From Anaeramoeba ignava (Eukaryota; Metamonada; Anaeramoebidae), in contig JAPDFW010000051.1 of the NCBI GenBank assembly GCA_028826165.1, forward strand, positions 1 through 44,512: a stretch of 44,512 bases of DNA. Reading direction: 5' to 3'. A program made the translations under genes and the position numbers. This document shows, one piece after another, positions 1 through 11,385 of this stretch. The notes below the pieces were generated by a model. That model ran no database searches. It was not told the origin of the DNA and saw nothing but the letters and a program-made list of their open reading frames with translations. Positions within the stretch are counted from its first letter, which is position 1; each line of letters starts with the position of its first letter.

Positions 1-1750
1 CTTGATTTTGGATATGGATTTTGACATATTATGATTTATATTTTGATTTATATGATATTTTGATTATTTTGATTTTGATTTATTTTGGATATATATATAT
101 ATTTTGGTTATGGATTATTTTGCTATTTTGATATTTTCATTTTCATTTTGATTTTCATTTTGATTATTTTGGTTATTTTGATTATTTTGATTTATATTTT
201 GATTATTTTGATTATTTTGGTTATTTTGATTATTTTCATTTTGATTATTTTGATTATTTTCATTTTGATTATTTTGATTATTTTGATTATTTTGATTATT
301 TTGATTATTTTTGGTTATTTTGGTTATGGCTAGTTTTGCTATTTTGATTATTTTGATTTATATTTTGATTATTTTGATTATTTTGATTATTTTCATTTTG
401 ACATTTTGATTATTTTGATTATTTTGGTTATTTTGCCTTTCATTTCTTTCATTTTCATTTTCATTTATATTTTGATTATTACTTATATTTTGGATTATAT
501 TTTGGTTATTTTGATTAATTTTTATTTCATATTTTGGATTTATTTTGATTTCATATTTTGATTTATTTTTATTTTATTTTTGGATTATTTTGATTTTTCA
601 TTATTTTCATTTTGGGATTATTTTTGACGGTTTTGGGACATATTTTTGATTTTATATTTTTGATTTGCTAGCTTTGATTTATATTTTCGATTTTGGTTTT
701 GATCTGATTTATATTTTTGGTTGGTTTTGGGTTATTTTCTGGCTATTTTGGCTATTTATCATTTATTTGATTTTGATTTGGCATTTTATTCTTTTGATTT
801 TGATTTTGATTATTTTGGTTATTTTGGTTATTTTGGTTATTTTGGTTTGGCATATTTTTATTTACGATTTATATTTTGATTTATATTTTTACTTTTATAA
901 TGGGGATTTATATTTTGATTTATATTTTGATTTTTGATTTTGATTTTGATTTTGATTTTCAAATTTCGGAATTTCGATTTTTTTGATTTTTTATTTTGAT
1001 TATTCAGCTGGCGATTTTGGATTATTTTGGATGATTTGGTTATTTTTCGGCTTTTCATTTCGATTTTGATTTTTGATTTTGGATTTTGGATTTTTGATTT
1101 TTTCATATTTGATTTTGGATTTTGATTTTGGATTTTGGGGATTAGATTTTGATTTTTGATTATTTTAAGGGATTTTGATGGCTTTTTGGAATTATATTTT
1201 TATGATTTTTTTTGGATTATTTTGATTTTGAATTTTGAATTTGAATTTGAATTTGATTTTGATTTTTGATTTTGATTTATATTTTTATTTTTATTTTGGC
1301 TTTTTACTTTTTGAATTTCGGGATTTTGGATTTTGATTTTAATGATTTGATTTTGATTTTTGGATTTTCGTTTTTTGATTTTCATTTTGATTTTCATTTT
1401 CATTTTGATATGTACTTTTGATTTTGGATTTATATTTATTTTCATTTTGATATTTTTTATTATTTTGATTTTTATTTTTGAATTTGATTTATATTTTGAT
1501 TTTGATTTTGATTTATATTTTGATTTATATTTTGATTTTGATTTATATTTTGATTTTTGATTTTGATTTTGATTTTGATTTTTGATTTATATTTTGGTTT
1601 TGATCATATTTTGATTTATATTTTGATTTATATTTTTATTTTTATTTTGATTTATATTTTTGATTTTGATTTATATTTTGATTTTTGATTTATATTTTGA
1701 TTTTGATTTATATTTTTGATTTATATTTTGATTTATATTTTGATTTGAAT
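1..1750. repeat. AT-rich tandem array, 9-bp based (ATTTTGATT-like)
   Basis: The plus strand is built almost wholly of T-rich units such as ATTTTGATT and TTTATATTTTGA, with occasional C. It has no conserved protein signal in any frame. Frames that stay open are low-complexity isoleucine/leucine/phenylalanine on the plus strand or asparagine/lysine/isoleucine on the minus strand, both direct products of the repeat. It could be intergenic or a long intron of the putative minus-strand gene whose first exon lies at 1762-1868. Introns made of such repeats occur elsewhere in this window. Confidence 0.8.
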
Positions 1751-1761
1751 TGGAATTTGAC

Positions 1762-1868
1762 ATAAATTCAAAAATATCAGATAAACGTAAATATCTTTCT
1801 TTCTTTTGTATTTTTAAATTTTTTTTGTTTTTAATTTTAGATTTTTTTAAAGCTGGAAAATCAGCCAT
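1762..1868 (-). CDS. possible 5' exon of an unidentified protein
   Basis: An ATG at 1868 on the minus strand opens a frame beginning MADFPALKKSK and continuing through a lysine-rich stretch to KERYLRLSDIFEFM. It then runs into the repeat array. This stretch has ordinary composition and is preceded on the sense strand by an A-rich leader, so it may be the first exon of a gene extending left. A GT at 1761-1760 could be a splice donor, but no matching acceptor was identified. I do not recognise the family. It could also be a chance open frame. Confidence 0.25.
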
Positions 1869-2217
1869 TTTTTTTTCTTTTTAATAAAATAAACTAACAA
1901 TAAAATAATGTGAAAAAAAACACTAAAAAACAAAAAAGGAAAAGAAAAAAAATGAATTTTAAAAAAATGAAAAAAATTTTCCAAATTAAATTTTGATTTT
2001 AATTTTAATTTTAATTTTAATTTTAATTTTAATTTTAAATTGAATTTTAATTTTATTTTTAATTTTAATTTTAATTTTATTTTAATTTTGATTTTAAATT
2101 TTGATTTTGATTTTAAATTTTAATTTTAATTTTAATTTTAATTTAAATTTTTAATTTTAATTTTTATTTTAAATCTAAAAATCAAAATCGGAAAAAAATA
2201 GAATTTTATCAACTTTT
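1869..2217. other. intergenic, hexamer repeat
   Basis: Contains A-rich sequence (1869-1980), then about 190 bp of TTAATT/TTTTAA hexamer repeat with a few TTTTGA variants (about 1985-2175). No gene or RNA structure is visible. It separates the putative exon at 1762-1868 from the 3' end of the CNOT3-like gene. Confidence 0.6.
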
Positions 2218-3225
2218 TTATTTCAATTCGTTTTCAAGATATTGATAATCAAATTGAAAAGAATCCAAAGATTTTTCTTTCCAATCATCTTTAAAATCAA
2301 AATGAACATAAGCACCTCTTTCATAAGTTTCAGTAGTTTGTTCTGGAAATTCCTTACGATGGAACCAAGTAGAGAGCTGAGTATGGAAGCTCCAACCGTT
2401 TTGCTTAAGACGTTTAGCCGCTAAATATTGTTGATAAGTTCCTGGTTCAAAATAAAAAATATAAAACAGTGTCTCAAGATCAAGCTTATTTATTATGTTT
2501 GCTGGATTGCAGTCCCGTAATGCCTTTTTCATCCTTTTCGAGGAAAATGTTCTCCCTGAGATTACGTGCTTGCTTCTGGATCTCAGGTGTGCTCTTCATG
2601 CTACGATCTAACATTTTTAATATGTTTTCTTCTTCTTCATTAAATTTTTTTGTTTCGATTTCTTTTTCTGTTGGTTTTGTTGTTTCGTTAATTGTTGTTT
2701 TTCGTTTTTTCTTCTCTTGGTTTTGTTTGTGTTGTTTCATTTGGTGTTTCTGTTTTTGTTGGTGCTAAATTTTATATGAATTTTAATTTTAATTTTTAAT
2801 TTTATAAATGAATTTTAATTTTGATTTTGATTTTATAAATGAATTTTAATTTTAATTTTATAAATGAATTTTAATTTGAATTTTAAATTTTAATTTTGAT
2901 TTTAATTTCATTTTTAATTTTATAAATGAATTTTAATTTTAATTTTAATTTTTAATTTTAATTTTGATTTGAATTTTAATTTTAATTTTAATTTTAATTT
3001 TAATTTTAATTTGAATTTTAATTTTAATTGAATTTACTTTGAGGTGTTTGTGGTGATTTTTTATTTCCATGCTTTCGTTGATTTGTTTTTGGTCGATTTG
3101 TTGGTGACTTAGATTTATTATTTGGTGAATTTGGCTGTTTTTAGTGAAGTTGGTGTTCTTTTTATAAATTGATCCTTCTTTTTCATTTTTGTTGATGTAT
3201 TATCTTTTTTTTGATTGTGAGACAT
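2218..3225 (-). CDS. CNOT3: short CNOT3/NOT5-like protein (CCR4-NOT complex NOT box)
   Basis: The C-terminal exon (2218-2764) encodes the NOT2/3/5 box, which in CNOT3/Not5 docks onto the NOT1 scaffold of the CCR4-NOT mRNA deadenylase. Visible landmarks are LDLETLFYIFYF, GTYQQYLAAK, WSFHTQLSTWFHR and TYERGAYVHFDF, closer to CNOT3/Not5 than CNOT2. A preceding ILKMLDRSM segment resembles the anchor region before the box. Exon 1 (3038-3225) starts MSHNQKKDN and is basic and disordered. The 2765-3037 intron is GT-AG and repeat-filled. Three one-base insertions must be assumed (near the end of exon 1, near 2705 in an A6 run, near 2525); removing them gives about 243 codons with correct splice phase. 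The N-terminal Not3 coiled-coil domain of larger homologues is absent. Confidence 0.8.
2765..3037 (-). repeat. repeat-filled intron of the CNOT3-like gene
   Basis: On the sense strand it begins GTAAATTC, ends ATTTAG, and consists of AAAATT hexamers with TTCATTTATAAA variants. Both flanking exons have splice phase 1, which fits. Coordinates come from hand splice prediction. Confidence 0.65.
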
Positions 3226-3456
3226 TTTTTATTAATAATAATAATAATAATAAAATTTAATTTGAATTTTATTTTAAAAAGAAAGAAAAAAATGAAAAAA
3301 ATGAAAATAAAAAAATTTGGTTTTGAAAAGATTTTATCAATTATGTTTTTATCTTTTTGTTGTTTTGGAAATGAAAAAAAAAAAGAAGATGAAAGAAAGA
3401 AAGAAAAAAAAAATCAATAAAAGATTTCCCAATTTATTTTTAATTGATTGATTAAC
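3226..3456. other. intergenic, upstream of CNOT3-like gene and downstream of EF-1alpha
   Basis: Begins with a short AAT trinucleotide run (about 3233-3254), then A-rich sequence. A plus-strand frame here is lysine-rich low complexity and is not called as a gene. Confidence 0.55.
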
Positions 3457-4815
<1,359 letters not shown>

Positions 4816-5322
4816 TTAAAAACAAACTTCTATTCTAATTTCTATTATTATTTAAAAATATAATTTAATTAGTATTTATGATTTTAAACAAAACAATTTT
4901 TTTTTAAATTAATTTACTTTTTTCGTTTTGTTTAACGAAAAATGAGTTTTATTTTTTTAATTAATTGATCTTTTTAAAGTCCCAAAAAAAAAAAAAAAAA
5001 TTTAATTAAAAAAAAAAATTTTTTTTCTAATTTAATTTTTAATTTAATTTTATTATAAAAAAAAAGAATTGATCCAAAAAAATTTATCAATTTTTAAAAG
5101 GAAGTTAATTAATTTAAAAAGAGTCGTGATAAGTAAATATCTTTTTTATTTAAATTTAAATTTAAATTTAATTTTTTTTTTTCTTTTTTTTTCCCTAAAA
5201 TAAAAAAAATTAATTAAAGAAAAAAAAAAAATTTTTTTTTTATTTAATTTCTTTCAAAAAATATAATTATTTAAGACAAAAAGAAATCAATAAATCTTCA
5301 TAGAATTTTATTAGAAAGTCAT

Positions 5323-5332
5323 ATGACGTCAT
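5323..5332. promoter_or_regulatory. CRE/ATF-like palindrome ATGACGTCAT
   Basis: Perfect 10-bp palindrome containing TGACGTCA, the classical bZIP (CREB/ATF) site, in a region otherwise almost devoid of G and C. It lies about 310 bp upstream of the BTB gene and 520 bp upstream of EF-1alpha. The same 10-mer recurs at 8113-8122 upstream of eIF6. Function is inferred from the motif only. Confidence 0.4.
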
Positions 5333-5601
5333 TTAACTAAATTTTCTAATTAATTTATTTTTTTAAATTTAAAATAAAAAAATTTAAATAAAAGTTTTTT
5401 TTTATTTATGATCTCTTTTTAATTAAAAAAATAAAATAAAAAAAAAAAGCAAAAATGAAAAATTTCTTTATTTTTAATTTTAAATAATATTTTTATTATT
5501 AATTTATTATTTATTTATTTTTAAATAAGAAGAAAAATTGAAATTATTAATTTTTTAATTTAAATGACTAAATTTTATTTTTTTTAATTAATTTAAAATC
5601 C

Positions 5602-5643
5602 ACTTTTTTTTTTTATTTTTTTCATTTTTTTTCTTTTATTATT
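5602..5643 (+). promoter_or_regulatory. T-rich CATTTTTT leader before the BTB gene start
   Basis: A T-tract with CATTTTTTTTCTTTT directly precedes the ATG at 5644. Equivalent leaders occur before many genes in this window. Could be core promoter, transcription start or 5' UTR. Confidence 0.4.
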
Positions 5644-7560
5644 ATGGAAAATAATAATAATAACAATAATAATAACAATCAATTCACACAAAATTTAATT
5701 CAACAATTTACAAATTTATTAAAATCTTCTCATAATTTTCCTGATTTTATTATTAAAACTGATTCTTATCAATTTCCTTCTCATAAATCAATTTTAAGTT
5801 TTCGTTCTCCTTATTTTACTAATTTTTTTAAAGAAAATGATTCAAATGAAATCTCTTTTTTTGAATTTAATAATCAAACAATCTCAAATATTCTTCTTTA
5901 TATTTATTCAAGTCAAATCCAATTCAATGATCAAGATTTACTTCAATTTTTCAAAGCTTCAATTTTATTTCAACTTGATTTATTATCTAATTTTCTTGAA
6001 AACCAAATTATTCAAAAAATCAATGAAGAAAATGTTTTCCAAATTCTTTCAGATAATAAATCAATAAATTCATCAAAATTAAATGATTCTTGTTTGGAAT
6101 TTATTGAACAAAACTTCGAAAATTTAATCAAAAAATCTGAATTTCTTCATTTATCTCAACAACAAATTATTCAAATTATTTCAAATAAATCCAAAAATCA
6201 AGAAAATATTGGAATTGAATTTTTTGATGTTCTTCATAAATATTTAAATCAAAAAATTCAAAATGTTGATGAAAAAATCAAAAATCAAAAATTAAAACAA
6301 TTATTTAATCAATTTCTTTCTAAAATTAATATTGATATTTTTAAAAAAGAAGATTTCAAAAAAATTCAAGAATTAGAATATCTTCCTACTCATTTCCTTC
6401 TTCAAATTTCAAAGAAAGAAAGTGATAAAGTTGATGAAATGAAAAAATTACAAGAAAAACTTGAAAATGAAAAGAAAATTGAAATTGAAAAAATGGAAAA
6501 TGAAAAAAAAATATTTCAAGAAAAACTTGAAAATGAAAAGAAAATTGAAATTGAAAAAATTGAAAATGAAAAGAAAATTGAAATTGAAAATGAAAAAAAA
6601 AAATTTGAGAATATTTTGATCCAAAAAATGACATCTAATCAAAACAATGATCAAAGCTTCTCTGTTTTCTCCAATTTATTCCAAGAATTTTATTTATCCA
6701 ATGAAGATACAATTGAAATCACAAACACACAAGAAATGAATGGAGAAATTAATTGTAATAATTTAATAATAAGAAATGGAGGAGTTCTTACAGTTAAAGC
6801 ATGGGATGGAAATTCAGGAGGAGTATTGAAAATCAAAGCAAAATCAATGATAATTATTGAAAAAGGAGGTAAAATTGATTTATCAGGAAAAGGATATCGA
6901 GGTGGTGATGCAGTTCCACAATGCACAAATGGAAAAGCAAAACAAGGAGAATCATTCAATGGAAGAGGAGGAGATCTTCAAGATGCAAATAAAGGAGGTG
7001 GTGGAGCTGGTTTGGGTTGTAGTAGTTTTGGAGGTATTGGAGGAGGTGGAGGAGGATATGGAACTAAAGGTGAAGATTCTGAACCAAATAGATATTCTGG
7101 AGGAAATCATCCAGGAGGAAAAGGAGGAGAAATTTATGGAGATGAAAAAATAACACAACTTTATTTAGGATCAGGTGGTGGTTCTGGTCATCCATATCAT
7201 AATGGACAAACAAAGGGAAAAGGAGGAAATGGAGGAGGAGCTTTATTATTAGAAGCAAATACTATTATTAATAATGGTGAAATTTATTGTAATGGAGAAA
7301 AAGGTGAAGATGGAATTAATGGAACATTTGGTTCAGGAGGAGGAGGAGGAAGTGGAGGAAGTATTTTATTTATTTCAAAATTAATTTTCAATAACGGAAC
7401 AATTGAAGCTAAAGGTGGTGAAAAAGGAATTTGTTATCCTCTTTCATCTTATCCAGGAATTAATTCTTCAGGTGGAAAAGGAGGAAATGGAAGAATTGCT
7501 GTTTGTGGAGTTGCTAAAGGATTAACTCCAAATCCAAATTGGTTTATTTATCAAAATTAA
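5644..7560 (+). CDS. BTB domain / coiled coil / glycine-rich repeat protein
   Basis: Uninterrupted 638-codon gene. It starts with a poly-asparagine run (residues 3-12). A BTB domain follows at about 30-120 (PDFIIKTDSYQFPSHKSIL, then RSPYFTNFF) with a BACK-like helical region to about 215. BTB domains dimerise and often recruit cullin-3. Residues about 261-328 are a highly charged coiled coil of ENEKKIEIEK repeats. Residues about 350-638 are glycine-rich, alternating hydrophobic beta-strand motifs (GGVLKIKAKS, GGSILFIS, GNGGGALLLEA) with GGGGGSGG loops, suggesting a beta-helix or stacked-sheet fold. No signal peptide or membrane segment is visible, so it is probably cytoplasmic. The substrate or ligand is unknown. 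BTB assignment is firm; the fold of the C-terminal half is inferred from pattern. Confidence 0.85.
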   Translation: MENNNNNNNNNNQFTQNLIQQFTNLLKSSHNFPDFIIKTDSYQFPSHKSILSFRSPYFTNFFKENDSNEISFFEFNNQTISNILLYIYSSQIQFNDQDLLQFFKASILFQLDLLSNFLENQIIQKINEENVFQILSDNKSINSSKLNDSCLEFIEQNFENLIKKSEFLHLSQQQIIQIISNKSKNQENIGIEFFDVLHKYLNQKIQNVDEKIKNQKLKQLFNQFLSKINIDIFKKEDFKKIQELEYLPTHFLLQISKKESDKVDEMKKLQEKLENEKKIEIEKMENEKKIFQEKLENEKKIEIEKIENEKKIEIENEKKKFENILIQKMTSNQNNDQSFSVFSNLFQEFYLSNEDTIEITNTQEMNGEINCNNLIIRNGGVLTVKAWDGNSGGVLKIKAKSMIIIEKGGKIDLSGKGYRGGDAVPQCTNGKAKQGESFNGRGGDLQDANKGGGGAGLGCSSFGGIGGGGGGYGTKGEDSEPNRYSGGNHPGGKGGEIYGDEKITQLYLGSGGGSGHPYHNGQTKGKGGNGGGALLLEANTIINNGEIYCNGEKGEDGINGTFGSGGGGGSGGSILFISKLIFNNGTIEAKGGEKGICYPLSSYPGINSSGGKGGNGRIAVCGVAKGLTPNPNWFIYQN

Positions 7561-8325
7561 AATCAAAATGCAAATGAAAATTTAAATGAAAAATCAAAGT
7601 CAAATTCAAAAATAAAAAACCAAATTCAAAAACCAACAAAAAAATGAAAAACAAAAAAATGGAATTTAAAATTAAAATTAAAATTAAAATGGAATTTAAA
7701 TTAAAAATCAAAATTAAAATTAAAATCAAAATCAAAATTAAAATTAAAAATTAAATTAAAATTAAAATTAAAATTAAAATTAAAATCAAAATTAAAATCA
7801 AAATTAAAATTAAAAATTAAATTAAATTTAAAATTAAAATTTAAAATTAAAATTAAAATTAAAATTAAAATTAAAATTTGAAATTAAAATTAAAATTAAA
7901 ATTAAAATTAAAATTTAAATTAAAATTAAAATTAAAATTAAAATCAAAATTAAAATCAAAATTAAAATTAAAATTAAAATTAAAATTAGAATCAAAATAA
8001 ACTCAATTTTAAAAGAAAAAGAAAATCGGATAAAAATTTTTTAATTAGAAAATTAAAACAAAAAAACATTAAAAAACGTCATTCATTTTCTAATTAAAAA
8101 ATAAAAGGATTTATGACGTCATTCAATAAGGAAAAAAAAAGGAAAATAAAAAGAAAAAAATAAAAAAAAGAATTTCCATTTTTCTTTTTTTTTTTCAACT
8201 TCTTTTTTTTTTGAGCTTTCTGTAATTAATTTAAATTTTAATTTTAAATTGATTTTAATTTTAATTTTAATTTTAATTTTAATTTTAATCTTAATTTAAT
8301 TTGAAAAAAAAGAAAATAATCTAAA
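7561..8325. other. intergenic: hexamer array and eIF6 upstream region
   Basis: From about 7660 to 7995 this is AAAATT/AAAATC hexamer repeat, which continues the low-complexity composition past the BTB gene stop. From 8040 to 8325 it holds the eIF6 upstream region: two ACGTCATTCA copies (8076-8085 and 8116-8125), a pyrimidine-rich stretch (about 8175-8222) and a further TTTTAA hexamer run (about 8232-8300). No gene is seen. Confidence 0.6.
8113..8122. promoter_or_regulatory. CRE/ATF-like palindrome ATGACGTCAT upstream of eIF6
   Basis: Second perfect copy of the 10-bp palindrome found at 5323-5332. It lies about 200 bp before the eIF6 start. A partial copy (ACGTCATTCA) sits 40 bp upstream at 8076-8085. 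The bZIP interpretation is inference. Confidence 0.4.
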
Positions 8326-9066
8326 ATGGCTTTTCGAGCTCAATTTCAAAACAGTTCAGATATTGGAGTATTTACAAGACTAACAAACAAATATTGCCTT
8401 ATTGGATTAGGAGGAAGTGAGAACTTTTATTCAATTTTTGAAGGGGAACTTAGCGATCACATACCAGTAATTCATTCAACAATAGCCGGAACAAAAATCA
8501 TAGGAAGGATGACAACAGGGAACAAAAACGGATTACTTCTTCCGAGCCCAACAACCGATCAGGAACTACAACTGATAAGAAACTCACTTCCGGATGAAAT
8601 CGTGGTAAAAAGAATAGATGAGAGAATGACGGCTTTGGGGAACTGCATAGCTTGCAATGACTATGTAGCATTGGTACACCCTGAAATCGAGAAGGAAACA
8701 GAAGAACTCATTGCAGATACACTTCAAGTGGAGGTATTTCGGCAAACAATCTCAGGAGAAGCTCTTGTGGGAACTTACTGTTCTTTTACAAATCAGGGGG
8801 GACTTGTCCATACAAAGACTAATGTCGAAGAACAAGATGAACTCTCCTCTTTATTACAAATACCCTTGGTTTCTGGAACTGTTAATAAAGGTAGTGATCT
8901 TATCTCAGCTGGTCTTTGTGTTAATGACTGGATTGCCTTCTGTGGTATTGATACTACTAGTACTGAAATTACTACTATCGAAAATATCTTCAAACTTGAT
9001 GAGCAAAAATTTCCGTTGAAAATTTTTCATAATTTAAGAGATCCAATTGTTGACCAAATGGTTTGA
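8326..9066 (+). CDS. EIF6: translation initiation factor eIF6
   Basis: Intact, intronless 246-codon gene, matching the usual length of eIF6 (about 245 residues). eIF6 binds the 60S ribosomal subunit, prevents premature joining to 40S, and takes part in late 60S biogenesis. Diagnostic stretches are [76 protein letters not shown] and VPETKG-equivalent [11 protein letters not shown], ending in DPIVDQMV. The first ATG is in the conserved place. Stop is TGA. Upstream lie two CRE-like motifs and a pyrimidine-rich leader. Its frame is perfect, unlike several neighbours. Confidence 0.96.
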   Translation: MAFRAQFQNSSDIGVFTRLTNKYCLIGLGGSENFYSIFEGELSDHIPVIHSTIAGTKIIGRMTTGNKNGLLLPSPTTDQELQLIRNSLPDEIVVKRIDERMTALGNCIACNDYVALVHPEIEKETEELIADTLQVEVFRQTISGEALVGTYCSFTNQGGLVHTKTNVEEQDELSSLLQIPLVSGTVNKGSDLISAGLCVNDWIAFCGIDTTSTEITTIENIFKLDEQKFPLKIFHNLRDPIVDQMV

Positions 9067-9470
9067 TTTTTAATTCTTTTATATATATCTTCTATGATTA
9101 TATATAATTGCTCTCTTTTTTTTTCAAGTTGATTTTTTTCGCTTGATTGTGTTTTGTTGATAATTGGATTTCTTTTTCTTTTTCTTTTTCTTTTTTGAAT
9201 TTAAAAAAAAAGTGGAATTTTATTTTTGAATAAATTTAGATCAAATTCCAAAAAAAAAAACATTTTGACTTTGATTTTAATTTTAATTTAAATTTTAATT
9301 TTAATTTTAATTTTAATTTTGATTTTAAATTTTAATTTTAATTTTAATTTTAATTTTAATTTTAATTTTAATTTTAATTTTAATTTTAATTTTAATTTTG
9401 ATTTTGATTTTTAATTTTAATTTTAATTTTAATTTTAATTTTAATTTTAATTTTAATTTTAATTTTAATT
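9067..9470. repeat. convergent intergenic region with TTTTAA hexamer array
   Basis: Between eIF6 (plus) and the first RCC1-BTB gene (minus). The first 200 bp are T-rich 3' flank. From about 9270 to 9478 there is nearly pure ATTTTA hexamer repeat with some ATTTTG units. The array runs into the last codons of the RCC1-BTB gene, where it is read as Asn/Gln (C-terminus NQNWNQN). Confidence 0.7.
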
Positions 9471-11257
9471 TTAATTTTGATTCCAATTTTGATTATTAAA
9501 TTTATTAATTAATAAATCAAATAAATTTGGGTTTGTTTGATTTAATTGAAAATAATCAATTCCAATTTGAATTTCATTAATAATTTCTTGTGTAATTTGA
9601 ATTTCATCTTTGATTTGATTTGAATAAATCCAATATTCAAATATTTGAAATGATTTATTACTTAATTCACTATAATCTGTAACTTTATTAGATTTATCTT
9701 CAGTTACAGATAAAAACAATCCTCGATATAATTCACTTCTCATTATTAATATTAATTTTGGAAATTTATATTGTTTTTCTTTTCTTTCAATAATAAAATC
9801 TTTTTCATTTTCATTTTCATTTCCATTTAAATAAATTCTTTTCATTGTTTCTTCAATTTTTTCATTTGAATTTATAATTTCTTTAATTTCTGAATATAAT
9901 TTTGGATTTATTATTCTATTTGAATAAATCATTTCAAATATTTGATTTGATTCTTTAATTGATTTTTTTGAAATAATTTCTTTAAGTTTTTCAATTTCAT
10001 TTTGATTTTGATTTAATCTATATTTCAATATTAATTTATGAGCTTCAATCATTTCTCCATTTTCGGTTTTAAATGAAATATTACAAAATTCTTTTCTTCC
10101 AAATAATTTTATCAAATCTTCTTCAAGATTGGAAAACGAAGAAAGAAAAGGAGAATAATAAAGGAATGATCTTTCATTTCTACAAAGAATACGATAATTA
10201 GAAATATTTTCATTAAATCTTAATTTAGGAAGTTCAATTTGAATTGGAATTAATTGGTTTCTTGCATTTTCAGTTCCTAATTGACAATATTCATTATCTC
10301 CAAATCCAATAAGTTTTCCTTTAGAAGTTAAAATCAAATTATGTTGATTTCCACAAGAAAAATCAAGAATATTATCATTTTCAAATAAAGATGATTTGAT
10401 TTCAGTAAATTCATAAGTATCTTCATATTGGCCAAGTCCATTTAATTGATAATTTCCACATGAATAAAGTTTTCTTTTTGGATGTTCATCTTCATTTTCA
10501 ATCAACATTATTGAATGCTTATATCCACATTGAATATCAATTATTTTACCTTTTGGAATATTTTGGATTTTGGTTAATTTATGGATTTTTGTTTCTTTTT
10601 TTCTTGATTCTCCTAATCCAAGTTTAGAATGATAATTGAATCCACATGTGAATAATTCTTGATTTGAATTTAAAAGAAAAACATGAAATGAAGTATTTCC
10701 TGAAAATATTTTAGAAACATTTTTCATCATTAAAATTGGTTTTCTTGAATTATGAAGTTTTTCAAAAGCTAAACCAAGTTGACCATAAAAATTATCACCA
10801 ATTCCATAAACATTTTGATTTGAAGTTAATAAGTAAAATGTAGTATTTGCAGAAACAATATCTTGAATTATTCTATCATTTGTATCTTCAATTAATGATG
10901 AAATATTGGTAAGTTTTTCTGAAGATAGAGGATTAATATCTTCTCCTTTGGCAAATACATTTCCTTCTATTGTTAAAATAGCTTCGTTTTCTTCACCACC
11001 AGTTACTTTTTGAATATTTTCTTCAATTTGAATTTTTGAAGGATTTTCAATTGAATAGTATTTCTCTGAATATTCTATTGCTTTTCCATTTTCAAAAAGG
11101 AAAATTGTTGCAAAATAACTTGAAAAATTTGTTTAATTTGTTTTTCATTTTCATTTTCATTTTCAAATTTAAATTGAATTGGTTTTGTTATTATATCTGG
11201 TTTATTTTCGATAATTTTTGGATAGTCATTTCTTCCAAAAAATAAACAATCATTCAT
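9471..11257 (-). CDS. RCC1-BTB protein A (one frame break)
   Basis: First of four tandem paralogues. Start is MNDCLFFGRN at 11257. RCC1-type repeats follow (ILTIEGNVFAKG, VYGIGDNFYGQLGL, LFTCGFNYHSKLGLG, LIGFGDNEYCQLGTE), forming a beta-propeller. Then come a first BTB domain (EFCNISFKTENGEMIEAHK) and a second (FPKLILIMRSELYRGLF). RCC1-BTB proteins are generally adaptor or scaffold proteins; the partner is unknown here. A single missing T near 11120, in a T5 run, breaks the frame after EKQIKQ; restoring it gives about 595 codons. The 9471-10730 part is uninterrupted, and the part upstream to 11110 is open without another start codon. It has only three or four EN repeats and no C-terminal cysteine motif. 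Confidence 0.85.
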
Positions 11258-11385
11258 TTTTGAAAAGAAAAAAAATGAAAAAATGAAAAAAATTTTTTTA
11301 ATTTCGAATTTAATTTTGATTTTGATTTTAATTTTAATTTTGATTTTAATTAAATTTAATTTTAATTTTAATTTTGATTTTAATT
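11258..11385. other. spacer between RCC1-BTB A and B
   Basis: About 128 bp. On the minus strand it holds the T-rich CATTTTTT leader of gene A (11258-11295), then hexamer repeats that form the 3' flank of gene B. Very short for two separate transcription units. Confidence 0.5.

Noticed and set aside
85-333. Plus-strand Ile/Leu-rich frame resembling membrane segments
   Set aside because: Direct translation of the ATTTTGATT repeat; hydrophobicity follows from T-rich codons.
3211-3420. Small plus-strand lysine-rich frame next to EF-1alpha
   Set aside because: Low complexity, starts inside an AAT repeat, no recognisable domain, and overlaps the start of the CNOT3-like gene.
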